A stretch of 64,000 nucleotides of DNA from Lentzea aerocolonigenes. Its GTDB lineage: Bacteria; Actinomycetota; Actinomycetes; Mycobacteriales; Pseudonocardiaceae. A program made the translations under genes and the position numbers. The stretch spans positions 62,001 to 126,000 of the forward strand of contig NZ_BBOJ01000003.1 of assembly GCF_000974445.1 (NCBI RefSeq), given 5' to 3'. This document shows, one piece after another, positions 7,675 through 18,896 of this stretch; position 1 is the stretch's first letter, and every line of letters begins with the position of its first letter. Under the pieces are notes generated by a model. It made no database searches and was not told where the DNA came from. It saw nothing but the letters and a program-made list of their open reading frames with translations.

Positions 7675-8901
7675 TCACGCGTACTTGACCTGGAACTCCT
7701 TGATCCCGTTCAGCCACCCCGACCGCAGCCGCCGCGGTTCCGCCACCTGGCTGATGTTCGGCATGGCGTCGGCGATCGCGTTGAAGATCAGGTCGATCTC
7801 CAGCCTGGCCAGGTTCGCGCCGATGCAGAAGTGCGCACCGGAACCGCCGAAGCCGAGGTGCGGGTTGGGGTCGCGGGTGATGTCGAACCGCTCGGGGTGG
7901 TCGAAGACCTCCTCGTCGAAGTTCGCGGACGAGTAGAACAGCCCGACCCGCTGCCCTTCCTTGATCTCGACGCCGCTCAGCACGGTGTCCTGCATGGCGG
8001 TGCGCTGGAAGACGACCACGGGCGTGGCGAAGCGGACGATCTCGTCGGCGGCCGTGGCCGGGCGTTCCGCCTTGAAGCGCTCCCATTGGTCCGGGTGGTC
8101 GAAGAACGCCTTCATGCCGTGCGTGATGGCGTTGCGGGTGGTCTCGTTGCCGGCGACAGCGAGCAGCAGCACGAAGAAGCCGAACTCCTCCGACGCGAGT
8201 CCCGCACCGTCCACATCGGCCTGGACGAGTTTGGTGACGATGTCGTGGCGCGGGCACTTGCGGCGGTCCTCGGCCATCGTCCACGCGTAGCCGAGCAGTT
8301 CGGTGGCCGCGGCGAGCGGTTCGATCTCGAACTCGGGGTCGTCGTAGGCGATCATCTGGTTGGACCAGTCGAAGATCTTGCGGCGGTCCTCCTGCGGGAT
8401 GCCGATGAGCTCGGCGATCGCCTGCAACGGCAGTTCGCACGCCACGTCCGTCACGAAGTCGCCGCTGCCCTTCTCCAGCGCCTCCGCCACGATGCGTTCC
8501 GCCCGGTCGTGCAGGGCGTCCTTCAGCGCGTTGATCGCCCTCGGGGTGAACCCGCGGGAGATGATGCCGCGCTGCTTCGTGTGCGTCGGCGGGTCCATGT
8601 TCAGCAGGAGCAACCGCTGCATCTCGATGTTGTCGCGCGGCATGTCGTCGCGGAAGCGGATGATCGCGGTGTTCTCCCGGGTCGAGAACACCTCGCTGTT
8701 GCGCGAGACCTCCTTGACGTCGTGGTGCCTGGTCACCACCCAGTAGCCCTCGTCGGGAAAACCGCCCTGACCGAACGGTTTGGAGTTCCACCAGATCGGC
8801 GCGGTCCGCCGCAGCTCGGCGAGCTCCTCCACGGGCAGACGACTCGCGTACATGTCGGGGTCGGTGAAGTCGAAGCCTTCCGGGATGCGCGGACTGCCCA
8901 C
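7675..8901 (-). CDS. cyp125: Cytochrome P450 CYP125, steroid C26/27 monooxygenase
   Basis: This 408-residue P450 has the I-helix LLLAVAGNETTRNAI, the K-helix EIVR, and the haem loop FGGSGAHFCIGANLAR with the proximal cysteine at about residue 359. That loop and the NMDPPTHTKQRGIISRGFTP segment are characteristic of the CYP125 family, which oxidises the terminal methyl of cholesterol and cholestenone to the alcohol and then the acid, starting side-chain degradation. It is divergent from fadA5, the same pairing recalled for Rv3545c/Rv3546, with two KstR boxes between them. Redox partners are not encoded next to it. Confidence 0.94.
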   Translation of the reverse strand: MGSPRIPEGFDFTDPDMYASRLPVEELAELRRTAPIWWNSKPFGQGGFPDEGYWVVTRHHDVKEVSRNSEVFSTRENTAIIRFRDDMPRDNIEMQRLLLLNMDPPTHTKQRGIISRGFTPRAINALKDALHDRAERIVAEALEKGSGDFVTDVACELPLQAIAELIGIPQEDRRKIFDWSNQMIAYDDPEFEIEPLAAATELLGYAWTMAEDRRKCPRHDIVTKLVQADVDGAGLASEEFGFFVLLLAVAGNETTRNAITHGMKAFFDHPDQWERFKAERPATAADEIVRFATPVVVFQRTAMQDTVLSGVEIKEGQRVGLFYSSANFDEEVFDHPERFDITRDPNPHLGFGGSGAHFCIGANLARLEIDLIFNAIADAMPNISQVAEPRRLRSGWLNGIKEFQVKYA

Positions 8902-8915
8902 AGGGACCTCCTAGA

Positions 8916-8929
8916 TGGAACGCGTTCTA
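8916..8929. promoter_or_regulatory. KstR operator, cyp125 side
   Basis: TGGAACGCGTTCTA matches TNNAACNNGTTNNA completely and lies 15 bases upstream of the cyp125 start. It is one of two boxes in this divergent promoter. Confidence 0.82.
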
Positions 8930-8991
8930 TCTGATTCAAACACGCTTGCGCCTTGTGTTGAAGCCCCCAGGCCGCCAATCTGGAGCTGTAC

Positions 8992-9005
8992 AGGAACGTG
9001 TTCTA
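8992..9005. promoter_or_regulatory. KstR-like operator, fadA5 side
   Basis: AGGAACGTGTTCTA has the full AAC-NN-GTT core with one mismatch to consensus (first base A). It lies 24 bases upstream of the fadA5 GTG and 76 bp from the cyp125-side box. Confidence 0.76.
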
Positions 9006-9013
9006 GTTTCTAG

Positions 9014-11100
<2,087 letters not shown>

Positions 11101-11108
<8 letters not shown>

Positions 11109-13776
11109 CGGAGGTCGTGGACGCGGAGTTCAGTCGCCCGGCCAGTCGCTCGACGTCGGCGTGCCGGTGCTGGCCCGCGTACAAGGCACGCGCCCGCCGC
11201 CACGCCGCACGAGCCTCCTGGTACTGCCCGGCCGCGGACCTGCTCAGCCCGAGCCGGTCCAGCGTGTCGGCACAGTCGTACGACGCACCCGCGGCGTCGT
11301 ACAACGCCACCGCCTCCTCGAAGTGCCGCACGGCGAGCGCGTACTCGCCCGCGCGGTGCTCGATGTAGCCGAGGCTGTCCAGGATCCGCCCCTGCGCGTC
11401 CCGGTCGGCGTGCACGCGGGCGAGCTGCAGCGCGGCGGTGCAGTGGCGGCGGGCCTGCTCCAGGTCGTCCAGCCGGGCCGCGTACCAGCCGGCCTGGTTG
11501 AGCGCGTGCGCCTGGCGCATCGGGACGTCGAGATCGCGCAGGATGCGCAACGCGTCGGTGGCGTGCAGCAGCGCCATCCTGTCGTCGCCGCGCTGCTCCC
11601 ACACCCACGCCAACGCCTGGTGCGCGTCGGGGTGCCCGGACGTGTCCGGTTCGTGCAACGCCTTGTGCAACTCCTCCGTGGCTTCGCTCAGGTTGCCGGC
11701 CCTGGCCAGTGCCGCACCGAGCCGCCAGGAACAAACGGCCCGTGCACTCGGCACGGCCTCCTCTGCGGCAGCGGCACTGGCCCGTTGCCACACGGCGAGC
11801 TGGTCCTGGATGTGCCCGCGCCGCCGCTGGAAGCTGTCCAACGCCCACGCCAGCTGCCACACCGCGGGACCGGCCGCGATGCTTTGGGCGGCCATGAGGC
11901 ACGGATACTCGGCTTCCAGCCACGCCAGGGCCTCCGCCTCGTCCGCGAAGGCGTCGTGCACCGGATCGCCGATGCCGCTGGGAGTGCCGTACGGGTAGAG
12001 AGTCCGTTCGGCGGCGAGCCCGCGGCGCACGTAGTGATCGATCACCCGGTGCAGCGCCGCGCGATCGGCCTCCTGCGCGCACTCCGCGGCGTAACCGCGG
12101 ACGAGGTCGTGCATCAGGTACCGGCCGGGGCTGTACCGCCGCACCAGATGCCCGGATTCCAGCTGCCGCAACACTTCGCCGGCCCGTGCGATGGACAGCC
12201 CGAGCAACGCGGCGGCCGCATCGGTGCCGATGTCCGGGCCGGGCGCGAGGCCCAGCAGGCGGAACGCCTCCGCTTCGGCGGGCGGCAGCGCCCGGTAGGA
12301 CGTCTCGAACACGGCGCGCAGCCCGGTGCCCGGTTCGTCCAGCGCGGCCACGCTGTCGGCCTCCCGCAGCTCGTCCACCAGCGAGCTGAGCGGGAAATCT
12401 GGCTGGCCTGCCGCGCGAGCGCCGACGAGACCGACCGCGAGTGGCAGGCCGGCGCACCACCGCAGCAACTCGTCGACCGCCGCGGCTTCGTCGTGGAGCC
12501 GTTGCCGGGACAGGTGACCGGTCAGCAGGTCACGCATCTCGCCCTCGGTCAGCACGTCCAGTGGCACTGCCGGGACGCCGTGGGAAGCCGCCATCCCGGT
12601 CAGCCGGTGCCTGCTGGTGATCACGACCGTGCAGCTGTCCGTGCCCGGCAGCAGCCCGGTGACCTGGGTGGCGTCGCGGGCGTCGTCCAGCACGATCAGC
12701 AGGCGTTTGGCCGCGACCACACTGCGGTACAACGCTGCTCGCGCGTCCGGGTCGGCGGGCACGGACGAGCTCGGCACCCCGAGCGCTTCGAGGAACCCCC
12801 GCACCACGGCCGTCGGCGTCACCGGTGGTGCCGACGGATCGAAGCCGTGCAGGTCCTGGTAGAGCTGGCCGTCCGGGTAGCGGTCGGCGACCCGGTGTGC
12901 CCAGTGCAGTGCAAGCGTCGTCTTCCCGATCCCGGACGGTCCCACGACGGCCAGCACCGGGGAGTCGTCCAGGCACTTCTCCATCCTGGCGAGCTCGTCG
13001 GCCCGGCCGACGAACAGACGTGGCGCGGCGGGCAGTTGCCGTGGAGCCGGCACCGAGCGCTCGATCTGCGGGTCACCGGTGAGCACCTGCCGGTGCGCCT
13101 CCTGCAACAACGCGCCCGGATCGGTGCCCAGTTCCTCGGCGAGCCGCAGCCGCATCACCTGGTAGTGCCGCAGTGCGTCCGCCTGCCTGCCGTCGCCGTG
13201 CAGCGCGAGCACGAGCTGGCTCGCCAGCCGTTCGTCGAGCGGATGGTCCTCCGCCAACGTCGTCAGCTCGGCGACCAGCGCGCCGTGTCCACCCAGCCGC
13301 AGGGCGATGTCGTTGCGCCGCAACAACGCCGACCACCGCTGCTGTTCGAGCGAGCGGCGCACCGACTCGGCCCATTCGCCGTCCACCCCGTCCAGTGCCG
13401 GCCCGCGCCACAACGCCAGCGCTTCCTCCACCACCGCCAGGTCGTCCGACCGCGCGAGAGCCCGGAAGCGGTGCAGATCCACCGCCTCTTCCGGCACCGG
13501 CAGGACATAACCCGCTCTGGTGCGGTGAATGCGCACGCCCGGCACGTCGGCGAACACCTGACGGAGCCGGTAGAGGTAGGCGTACAACGTGTCGCGCGCG
13601 TGCTTGGGCGGCCGATCACCCCACACCCGTTCGCACAACAGATCCAGCGGCACCGGACGACTGCGGTCCACCAGCAACGCGGCCAGCACACAACGCTGAC
13701 GGGCGGGTCCGACGTCGACGGGCGCTCCCGCCACCCGCGCCTGAACCTCACCGAGAATTCCGAAGATCACTGACAC
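11101..13776 (-). CDS. SARP-type regulator with NB-ARC and TPR domains (AfsR-like)
   Basis: From GTG 13776 (after GAGGGGG at 6 bases) this encodes 891 residues. Order: OmpR-like winged helix (about 1-95), bacterial transcriptional activator domain (100-245, with LHGDGRQADALRHY), NB-ARC ATPase (from about 255; Walker A GPSGIGKTT at 279-287, Walker B RLLIVLDDARD), then TPR-like helical repeats to the C-terminus. This is the full AfsR/DnrI-SARP layout typical of secondary-metabolism or developmental activators in actinomycetes. An open frame extends about 410 bp further upstream but overlaps the divergent secreted-protein gene and lacks domain content. Likely targets are the adjacent kinase and secreted pair. 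Confidence 0.9.
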
Positions 13777-13936
13777 CCCGTTCCCCCTCGTCAGTCTGGA
13801 TAACGACTCGGAGCGTCGCCGGCAAGACCGTTTCCCCGGATCGGCCGCACCAGATCCGGCCCAGATTCCTGCCAGATCACCACGCCACGCTGGTGTCGCT
13901 CGAATTCGCCAGCTCGATCGACAAGGGGGAATTGCG

Positions 13937-14422
13937 TTGCGAACAGCGAGAACACGGATTGCCGCAGTGGCACTGGCACTGGGATTCGCGGTGGCGGGGG
14001 CACTGGCGGCGGCCGCACCCGCCGCCGCGGCCGCCGCGCCGTGCGTCACGGCGAGCGAGGTCGGTGCGCTCGGCACGCGTGAAGCCAGCGTCTCCAACAG
14101 CGCCGGCGGCCGGTTCAGCGGCACGGTGAACTGGACCGGCACGCTGGAGGCCGAGCTGTGGTCGGGCCGCATCAGCGACGCGGCCGCCACGAAGTCGTAC
14201 AGCGTCGGCGAGATCCGCTGGCACCAGGGCTACGACAACTGCCAGGGCGGCGTCCGGTGGGAGCCCGAGTACCGGTACTCGAAGCTCGGCACCGCGCAGA
14301 ACGGCAAGTCGGTCTACCCGGTGTCGTGGTCCCGCGGCGCCCACGTGAAGGACGTGCATCTGCAGGTGTGCACGTATCGCCAGGTCGCGCCGGTCGGCTG
14401 GGCCTGCTCGAGCTGGGGGTGA
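13937..14422 (+). CDS. Secreted four-cysteine protein, unknown family (first of a pair)
   Basis: The 161-residue product begins with a signal peptide (basic MRTARTR, hydrophobic core, alanine-rich cleavage region ending near residue 34). The mature part has four cysteines, two probable disulfides, and is rich in tryptophan and tyrosine, with no recognised catalytic motif. The start is TTG at 13937 after AAGGGGGA. It is divergent from the SARP gene across 160 bp and followed after 5 bp by a second protein of the same general design. I do not recognise a family; a small extracellular beta-rich protein is the safest description. Confidence 0.65.
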   Translation: MRTARTRIAAVALALGFAVAGALAAAAPAAAAAAPCVTASEVGALGTREASVSNSAGGRFSGTVNWTGTLEAELWSGRISDAAATKSYSVGEIRWHQGYDNCQGGVRWEPEYRYSKLGTAQNGKSVYPVSWSRGAHVKDVHLQVCTYRQVAPVGWACSSWG

Positions 14423-14427
14423 GCGAG

Positions 14428-14808
14428 ATGGTGACGAGGATTCTGGCGGGGATCGGCAGCGCGGTCGCGTTGCTGTTGTCGGGAACGGCGGTCGCGTCTG
14501 CGGACGTGAGTGCGGCAGCGTGCGACTGGGGTGCCACCCGGCCGTACAAGTACCAGGACGAGTTGCGGGGCACGGCGTACTCGACCGGCTGCAAAGGCGG
14601 TTCGTTCAAAGGGGTGCTGCAGCACAACCACCCGGTGTGGGGCTGGAGCGGGCTCGACGACGTGGGCTGGACGGGCAACAAGACCGTGCTGCTGACGAAG
14701 ATGTGCGACAACAAGTCGAACTACCAGTACCGCACCATGATCAGTGCGCGGAACAACGGCGGCGGCTGGACCTACCGGTACAGCCCCGTCGTGAAACTGG
14801 TCTGCTGA
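14428..14808 (+). CDS. Secreted four-cysteine protein, unknown family (second of a pair)
   Basis: This 126-residue protein has an N-terminal signal peptide (MVTRILAGIGSAVALLLSG, cleavage probably after the ASA-type motif), then a basic, aromatic mature chain with four cysteines, the last at the C-terminus (KLVC). The ATG at 14428 lies just past the stop of the preceding gene, so the two are one operon. The shared size class, cysteine number and export signal suggest a functional pair, such as a secreted factor and partner, but no homology was recognised. A hairpin terminator follows at 14820-14858. Confidence 0.65.
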   Translation: MVTRILAGIGSAVALLLSGTAVASADVSAAACDWGATRPYKYQDELRGTAYSTGCKGGSFKGVLQHNHPVWGWSGLDDVGWTGNKTVLLTKMCDNKSNYQYRTMISARNNGGGWTYRYSPVVKLVC

Positions 14809-14819
14809 ACCGTGTGCAT

Positions 14820-14858
14820 GAACCGGCGCCAGAGGGTGATCCACTCCGGCGCCGGTTC
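14820..14858. terminator. Hairpin between convergent genes, probable bidirectional terminator
   Basis: A perfect 11-base stem, GAACCGGCGCC (14820-14830) and GGCGCCGGTTC (14848-14858), closes a 17-base loop. It is located between the secreted pair and the convergent SDR gene. No T-run follows on either strand, as is common in high-GC actinomycetes. The rest of 14859-14973 holds no recognisable gene. Confidence 0.55.
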
Positions 14859-14973
14859 GGCGGTTGACAGGCCCTCAGCAGGTTGCCGCAGCCCAGCTGT
14901 GCTCCCAGCGGTGGATGACTGCCGTTGAGGGCGATCCACGGGGTGAGCGCCAGAACTGGGCCGCGACGCTGCA

Positions 14974-15825
14974 CTAGGCGCCGTAGACCGGGACCGGGTG
15001 GTCGGTGGCGACCAGCTTGCGGACCACCTCGCCCAGCTCGTCCGGTGACCACCGCTCGCCCTTGTCGATCTCCGGCCCGCGCTGCCAGCCGTGCACCACG
15101 CACACGCGGCCGCCGTCGACCTCGAACATCCGCCCGGTCACGTCGCCGGCCTCCTCGCTGCCGAGCCACACCACCAGCGGCGAGATGTTCTCCGGCGCCA
15201 TCGCGTCGAACCCCTCCTCCGGCGCCGCCATCATGTCCGCGAACGTCGCCTCGGTCATCCTCGTGCGGGCCGCCGGGGCGATGGCGTTGACCGTGACTCC
15301 GTAGCGGGCCAGTTCGGCGGCCGCGACCAGCGTCATCGAGGCGATGCCCGCCTTCGCGGCCGAGTAGTTCGCCTGTCCGACGCTGCCGAAGAGTCCCGCA
15401 CCGGACGACGTGTTGATCACCCGCCCGCTGACCGCACCACCGGCCTTGTGCACGGCACGCCAATGCGCGGCGGCGTGGTGCAGCGTCGCGAAGTGGCCCT
15501 TCAGGTGAACGCGGACCACCTCGTCCCACTCGTCCTCGCCGCAGCCGACGATCATGCGGTCACGCACGATGCCCGCGTTGTTCACGAGCACGTCCAGCCC
15601 GCCGAACTCGGCCACCGCGGTCTCGACCACCCGCTGCGCGCCTGCCCAGGTGCCCACGTCGTCGGTGTTGACGACCGCCCGCGGCCCGATCAGCTCGGCC
15701 ACCTCGCCGGCGACCTCCGCGGACAGGTCGTTCACCACGACCCGTGCCCCGGCGGCACCGAACGCCAGTGCGTGGGCACGGCCGATGCCACGCCCGGCCC
15801 CCGTCACGATCACGACCCGGTTCAT
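14974..15825 (-). CDS. Short-chain dehydrogenase/reductase, Rv3548c-like
   Basis: A 283-residue classical SDR: nucleotide motif TGAGRGIG, NNAG, the catalytic Tyr-Lys in YSAAK after the SSGAG serine, and a longer C-terminus than usual. ATG 15825 overlaps the stop of the next SDR by 4 bp. In mycobacteria Rv3548c and Rv3549c are paired SDRs of the KstR2 regulon facing echA20, the same arrangement as here, so a role in degradation of the C/D-ring propionate intermediates is inferred. The precise hydroxyacyl-CoA substrate is not established to my knowledge. Confidence 0.85.
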   Translation of the reverse strand: MNRVVIVTGAGRGIGRAHALAFGAAGARVVVNDLSAEVAGEVAELIGPRAVVNTDDVGTWAGAQRVVETAVAEFGGLDVLVNNAGIVRDRMIVGCGEDEWDEVVRVHLKGHFATLHHAAAHWRAVHKAGGAVSGRVINTSSGAGLFGSVGQANYSAAKAGIASMTLVAAAELARYGVTVNAIAPAARTRMTEATFADMMAAPEEGFDAMAPENISPLVVWLGSEEAGDVTGRMFEVDGGRVCVVHGWQRGPEIDKGERWSPDELGEVVRKLVATDHPVPVYGA

Positions 15826-16577
15826 GAGGAACCCCCATCGGCTGCGGTCAGGAACGCGGGTGCTTCTCCCCCGCCATGAACGACCAAAGTCGCGCCACTC
15901 ACGTAGGACGCCAGCGGCGAAGCCAGGAACACCGCACACGCGCCGACCTCGTCCGGTGACGCGAGCCTGCCCAACGGCACGGTCTTCTCGACAGCGGCGA
16001 TCCCAGCCTCGGAGCCGTAGTGCAGGTGCGACTGTTCCGTGCGCACCATGCCCACCGCCAACGCGTTGACCCGCACCTTCGGGGCCCACTCGACCGCCAG
16101 CGACGCGGTCAGGTTGTCGAGTCCGGCTTTCGCGGCTCCGTAAGCAGCGGTTCCCGGTGAAGGTCTGCGACCGGAGACACTGCTGACGTTCACGATCACA
16201 CCGCCGGACGGCTGAGACTGCATCACCACGTTCGCCACCTGCGACACCAGCAGCGGTGCCAGCAGGTTCAGCTCCACGATCTTCTGGTGGAACCGCGGAG
16301 AAGCCTTGTCCGCCAACGCGAACGGTGCTCCGCCCGCGTTGTTGACGAGCACGTCCAACCGGCCGTGCTGCTCAACGATCCCGTTCACGAGCTGGGAGAC
16401 CTGGTCCGCATCACGGACGTCACACGGCACGAACGACGCGCCCTCGACCTCAGCGGGACGCCGGGCGCAGGTCACCACCACCGCACCCGCCGAGAGGAAC
16501 GCACGGGTGATCCCGAGACCGACTCCCCGCACCCCGCCCGTCACGAGCACGACTGCTCCGTCGAGGTCCAGTTCCAC
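15822..16577 (-). CDS. Short-chain dehydrogenase/reductase, Rv3549c-like
   Basis: An SDR with TGGVRGVG, NNAGG, the SSVSG serine and YGAAK catalytic pair, about 251 residues. I chose GTG 16577 because GGGGTAGG sits five bases before it; an in-frame GTG two codons earlier (16583) has no usable spacing. It is the first gene of a two-SDR operon, divergent from echA20 across a KstR2-like operator at 16614-16631. This matches the Rv3549c/Rv3550 junction in mycobacteria. Predicted to oxidise or reduce a hydroxy intermediate in ring C/D breakdown; substrate unknown. Confidence 0.85.
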   Translation of the reverse strand: MELDLDGAVVLVTGGVRGVGLGITRAFLSAGAVVVTCARRPAEVEGASFVPCDVRDADQVSQLVNGIVEQHGRLDVLVNNAGGAPFALADKASPRFHQKIVELNLLAPLLVSQVANVVMQSQPSGGVIVNVSSVSGRRPSPGTAAYGAAKAGLDNLTASLAVEWAPKVRVNALAVGMVRTEQSHLHYGSEAGIAAVEKTVPLGRLASPDEVGACAVFLASPLASYVSGATLVVHGGGEAPAFLTAADGGSS

Positions 16578-16613
16578 AAGCACCTACCCCGGTCGCTCCG
16601 GCACTGCTAAATT

Positions 16614-16631
16614 ACCAAGCAATCGCTTGGT
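16614..16631. promoter_or_regulatory. KstR2-like operator with long spacing
   Basis: ACCAAGCAATCGCTTGGT is an 18-base near-perfect palindrome (only the central AATC departs) in the SDR/echA20 divergent promoter. The known KstR2 box is AnCAAGnnCTTGnT; here the CAAG and CTTG half-sites are 6 rather than 2 bases apart. Position strongly suggests KstR2, spacing makes it less certain. Confidence 0.6.
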
Positions 16632-16646
16632 TCGGAAGGCGGCGCG

Positions 16647-17414
16647 ATGGGAATCTCCAGCAGCCACACCGAAAACGGCATCATCGAAGTCACCATCGAC
16701 TATCCCCCGGTCAACGCCGTCCCCTCCCGCGGCTGGTTCGAGCTGGCCAAGACGATCACGTACGCGGGCGAGGACCCCGAGGCGCGGGTCGTGATCCTCA
16801 GGGCGGAGAACCGCGGCTTCTGCGCGGGCGTCGACCTGAAGGAGATCCAGCGGTCCACGGGGTACGACGCGCTCGTGGCCGCGAACAGGGGATGTGCCAA
16901 GGCTTTCGCGGCCGTCTACGACTGCGAGGTGCCGGTGATCGCCGCGGTGAACGGCTTCTGCCTCGGCGGCGGTGTCGGGCTGGTCGGCAACGCGGACGTC
17001 ATCGTGGCGTCCGACGACGCCACGTTCGGGCTGCCCGAGGTCGACCGCGGGGCGCTCGGCGCGGCCACCCACCTGGCCCGGCTCGTGCCGCAGCACCTCA
17101 TGCGGACGCTGTACTACACCGCCCGCAACGTCAGCGCGCAGACCCTGCACCACCACGGCAGCGTCATCGAGGTCGTGCCCCGCGCGCAGCTCGACGACGC
17201 TGCCCGCGAGCTGGCCAAGGAGATCGCGAAGAAGGACCCCGCGGTGATCCGCGCGGCCAAGGAGGCGATCAACGGCATCGACCCGCAGCGCGTGCACACC
17301 AGCTACCGCTACGAGCAGGGCTTCACCTTCGAGCTGAACCTCACCGGTGTGTCGGACCACGCCCGGCAGGCCTTCCTGGACGGAAACCATGCGCGACAAG
17401 CGAATGACAGCTGA
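16647..17414 (+). CDS. echA20: Enoyl-CoA hydratase family ring hydrolase EchA20
   Basis: This 255-residue crotonase-fold protein has the oxyanion-hole segments RGFCAGVDLKEI and AVNGFCLGGGVGLVG. It lies directly before ipdA and ipdB, as in the mycobacterial KstR2 regulon, where EchA20 hydrolyses a ring of the bicyclic CoA-thioester intermediate during opening of the last two steroid rings. The ATG at 16647 is 15 bases past a KstR2-like box and has a purine-rich GGAAGG before it. Its final 26 bases overlap the ipdA reading frame. Confidence 0.9.
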   Translation: MGISSSHTENGIIEVTIDYPPVNAVPSRGWFELAKTITYAGEDPEARVVILRAENRGFCAGVDLKEIQRSTGYDALVAANRGCAKAFAAVYDCEVPVIAAVNGFCLGGGVGLVGNADVIVASDDATFGLPEVDRGALGAATHLARLVPQHLMRTLYYTARNVSAQTLHHHGSVIEVVPRAQLDDAARELAKEIAKKDPAVIRAAKEAINGIDPQRVHTSYRYEQGFTFELNLTGVSDHARQAFLDGNHARQANDS

Positions 17415-18186
17415 CGAGGTCGTCAGCCAGATCAAGGACGGCATGACCGTCGGCATCGGCGGCTGGGGTTCGCGGCGCAAGCCGATGGCCCTGGTCAAGG
17501 CGATCCTGCGGTCCGCGATCAAGGACCTGACCGTCGTCACGTACGGCGGCCCGGACGCCGGGCTGCTCTGCGCGGCGGGCAAGGTGCGCAAGCTCGTCTA
17601 CGGCTTCGTCTCGCTCGACTCCATCCCGTACGACCCGTGGTTCAAGCGGGCGCGCGAGACCGGCGCGATCGAGGTGCTGGAACTCGACGAGGGCATGTTC
17701 CAGACGGGCCTGCGGGCCGCCGGACACCGGCTGCCGTTCCTGCCGATCAGGGCTGGACTCGGTTCCGACGTGCTGAAGTACGCGCCCGAGCTCAAGACCG
17801 TCCGGTCGCCCTACGACGACGGCGAGGAGCTGGTCGCCATGCCCGCGTTGAAACTCGACGTGGCGCTGGTGCACCTCAACCGCGCGGACAGGCACGGCAA
17901 CGCCCAGTACCTCGGGCCGGATCCGTACTTCGACGACCTGTTCTGCCTGGCCGCGGACCGGCGGTACGTCTCGTGCGAACAGATCGTCGAGACGTTCGAC
18001 GGGCCACCGCAAACCCTGCTGCTCAACCGGATGATGGTCGACGGCGTGGTGGAGGCACCGGGTGGGGCGGCGTTCACCAGCTGCGTCCCGGACTACGGCC
18101 GCGACGAGGCCCTCCAGCGCGAGTACGCCAACGCGGCCAGCGACCTGGAGCAGTGGCCGGCCTTCTACGAGAGGTTCCTGGGATGA
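17389..18186 (+). CDS. ipdA: COCHEA-CoA hydrolase, alpha subunit IpdA
   Basis: The 265-residue protein begins MRDKRMTADEVVSQIKDGMTVGIGGWGSRRKP, a family I CoA-transferase-like fold. IpdA and IpdB form a heteromer that, despite its CoA-transferase ancestry, opens the last steroid carbocycle of COCHEA-CoA by a retro-Claisen-like hydrolysis. I placed the start at ATG 17389, which has GGA upstream and fits the family N-terminus, rather than 42 bases earlier. It overlaps echA20 by 26 bp and ipdB by 4 bp, consistent with coupled synthesis of the two subunits. Confidence 0.91.
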   Translation: MRDKRMTADEVVSQIKDGMTVGIGGWGSRRKPMALVKAILRSAIKDLTVVTYGGPDAGLLCAAGKVRKLVYGFVSLDSIPYDPWFKRARETGAIEVLELDEGMFQTGLRAAGHRLPFLPIRAGLGSDVLKYAPELKTVRSPYDDGEELVAMPALKLDVALVHLNRADRHGNAQYLGPDPYFDDLFCLAADRRYVSCEQIVETFDGPPQTLLLNRMMVDGVVEAPGGAAFTSCVPDYGRDEALQREYANAASDLEQWPAFYERFLG

Positions 18187-18896
18187 GCGACATCACGCGA
18201 GCGGAGGTCTGCGTCGCCGCCTGCGCCGACCTGTTCGCCGGTGCCGGTGAGACGCTGGCCAGCCCGATGGGCCTCATCCCGTCCCTCGGCGCGAAACTCG
18301 CCCGTCTGACGACCGAGCCCGACCTGCTGCTCAGCGACGGCGAGGCGTTCCTGCTCACGCCGGAGTCCACTGTGGAGGGCTGGCTGCCGTACCGGAAGGT
18401 GTTCGACATCGTCGCGCACGGCCGCCGGCACGTGGTGATGGGCGCGAACCAGGTCGACAGGTTCGGCAACCAGAACATCTCCGCGATCGGCGACCACGCG
18501 AGGCCCACGCGGCAGCTGCTCGGGTTCCGCGGCGCGCCGGGCAACACGGTCAACCACCGCACGAGCTACTGGGTGCCGCGGCACAGCCCGCGGGTGCTGG
18601 TCGAGGCGGTCGACGTGGTCTCCGGCGTCGGCTACGACCGCGCCGCTGGCCCGTTCCACGACGTCCACCGGGTCGTCACGAACCTGGCCGTGCTCGACTT
18701 CGACACCCCGGACCACTCGATGCGCCTGGTCTCGACCCATCCCGGTGTGTCGGTCGACGAGGTGCAGAAGCAGACGTCGTTCCCGCTCGTGGCCGACGAG
18801 GTCACCGAGACCCGGTTACCGACCGACGAGGAGCTGGAGCTGATCAGGACCAGGCTCGATCCGCAGGGCAAGCGGGACAAGGAAGTCCCGTCGTGA
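18183..18896 (+). CDS. ipdB: COCHEA-CoA hydrolase, beta subunit IpdB
   Basis: A 237-residue CoA-transferase-fold protein that is the natural partner of IpdA; it carries the GANQVDRFGNQNISAIG segment typical of beta subunits. Start ATG 18183 overlaps the ipdA stop as ATGA. In the pathway it shares the ring-opening step with IpdA, producing the branched CoA thioester passed on to thiolysis. Position between ipdA and ipdC is the same as in mycobacteria and rhodococci. Confidence 0.91.
   Translation: MSDITRAEVCVAACADLFAGAGETLASPMGLIPSLGAKLARLTTEPDLLLSDGEAFLLTPESTVEGWLPYRKVFDIVAHGRRHVVMGANQVDRFGNQNISAIGDHARPTRQLLGFRGAPGNTVNHRTSYWVPRHSPRVLVEAVDVVSGVGYDRAAGPFHDVHRVVTNLAVLDFDTPDHSMRLVSTHPGVSVDEVQKQTSFPLVADEVTETRLPTDEELELIRTRLDPQGKRDKEVPS

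Noticed and set aside
13777..14190. N-terminal extension of the SARP gene
   Set aside because: It is alanine-rich shadow sequence antisense to the divergent secreted-protein gene; GTG 13776 has a strong ribosome site and begins the winged helix.
14859..14973. Possible gene remnant on the minus strand
   Set aside because: The translation gives a short WIALNGSHPP-like stretch only, without a start, conserved motif or adequate length.
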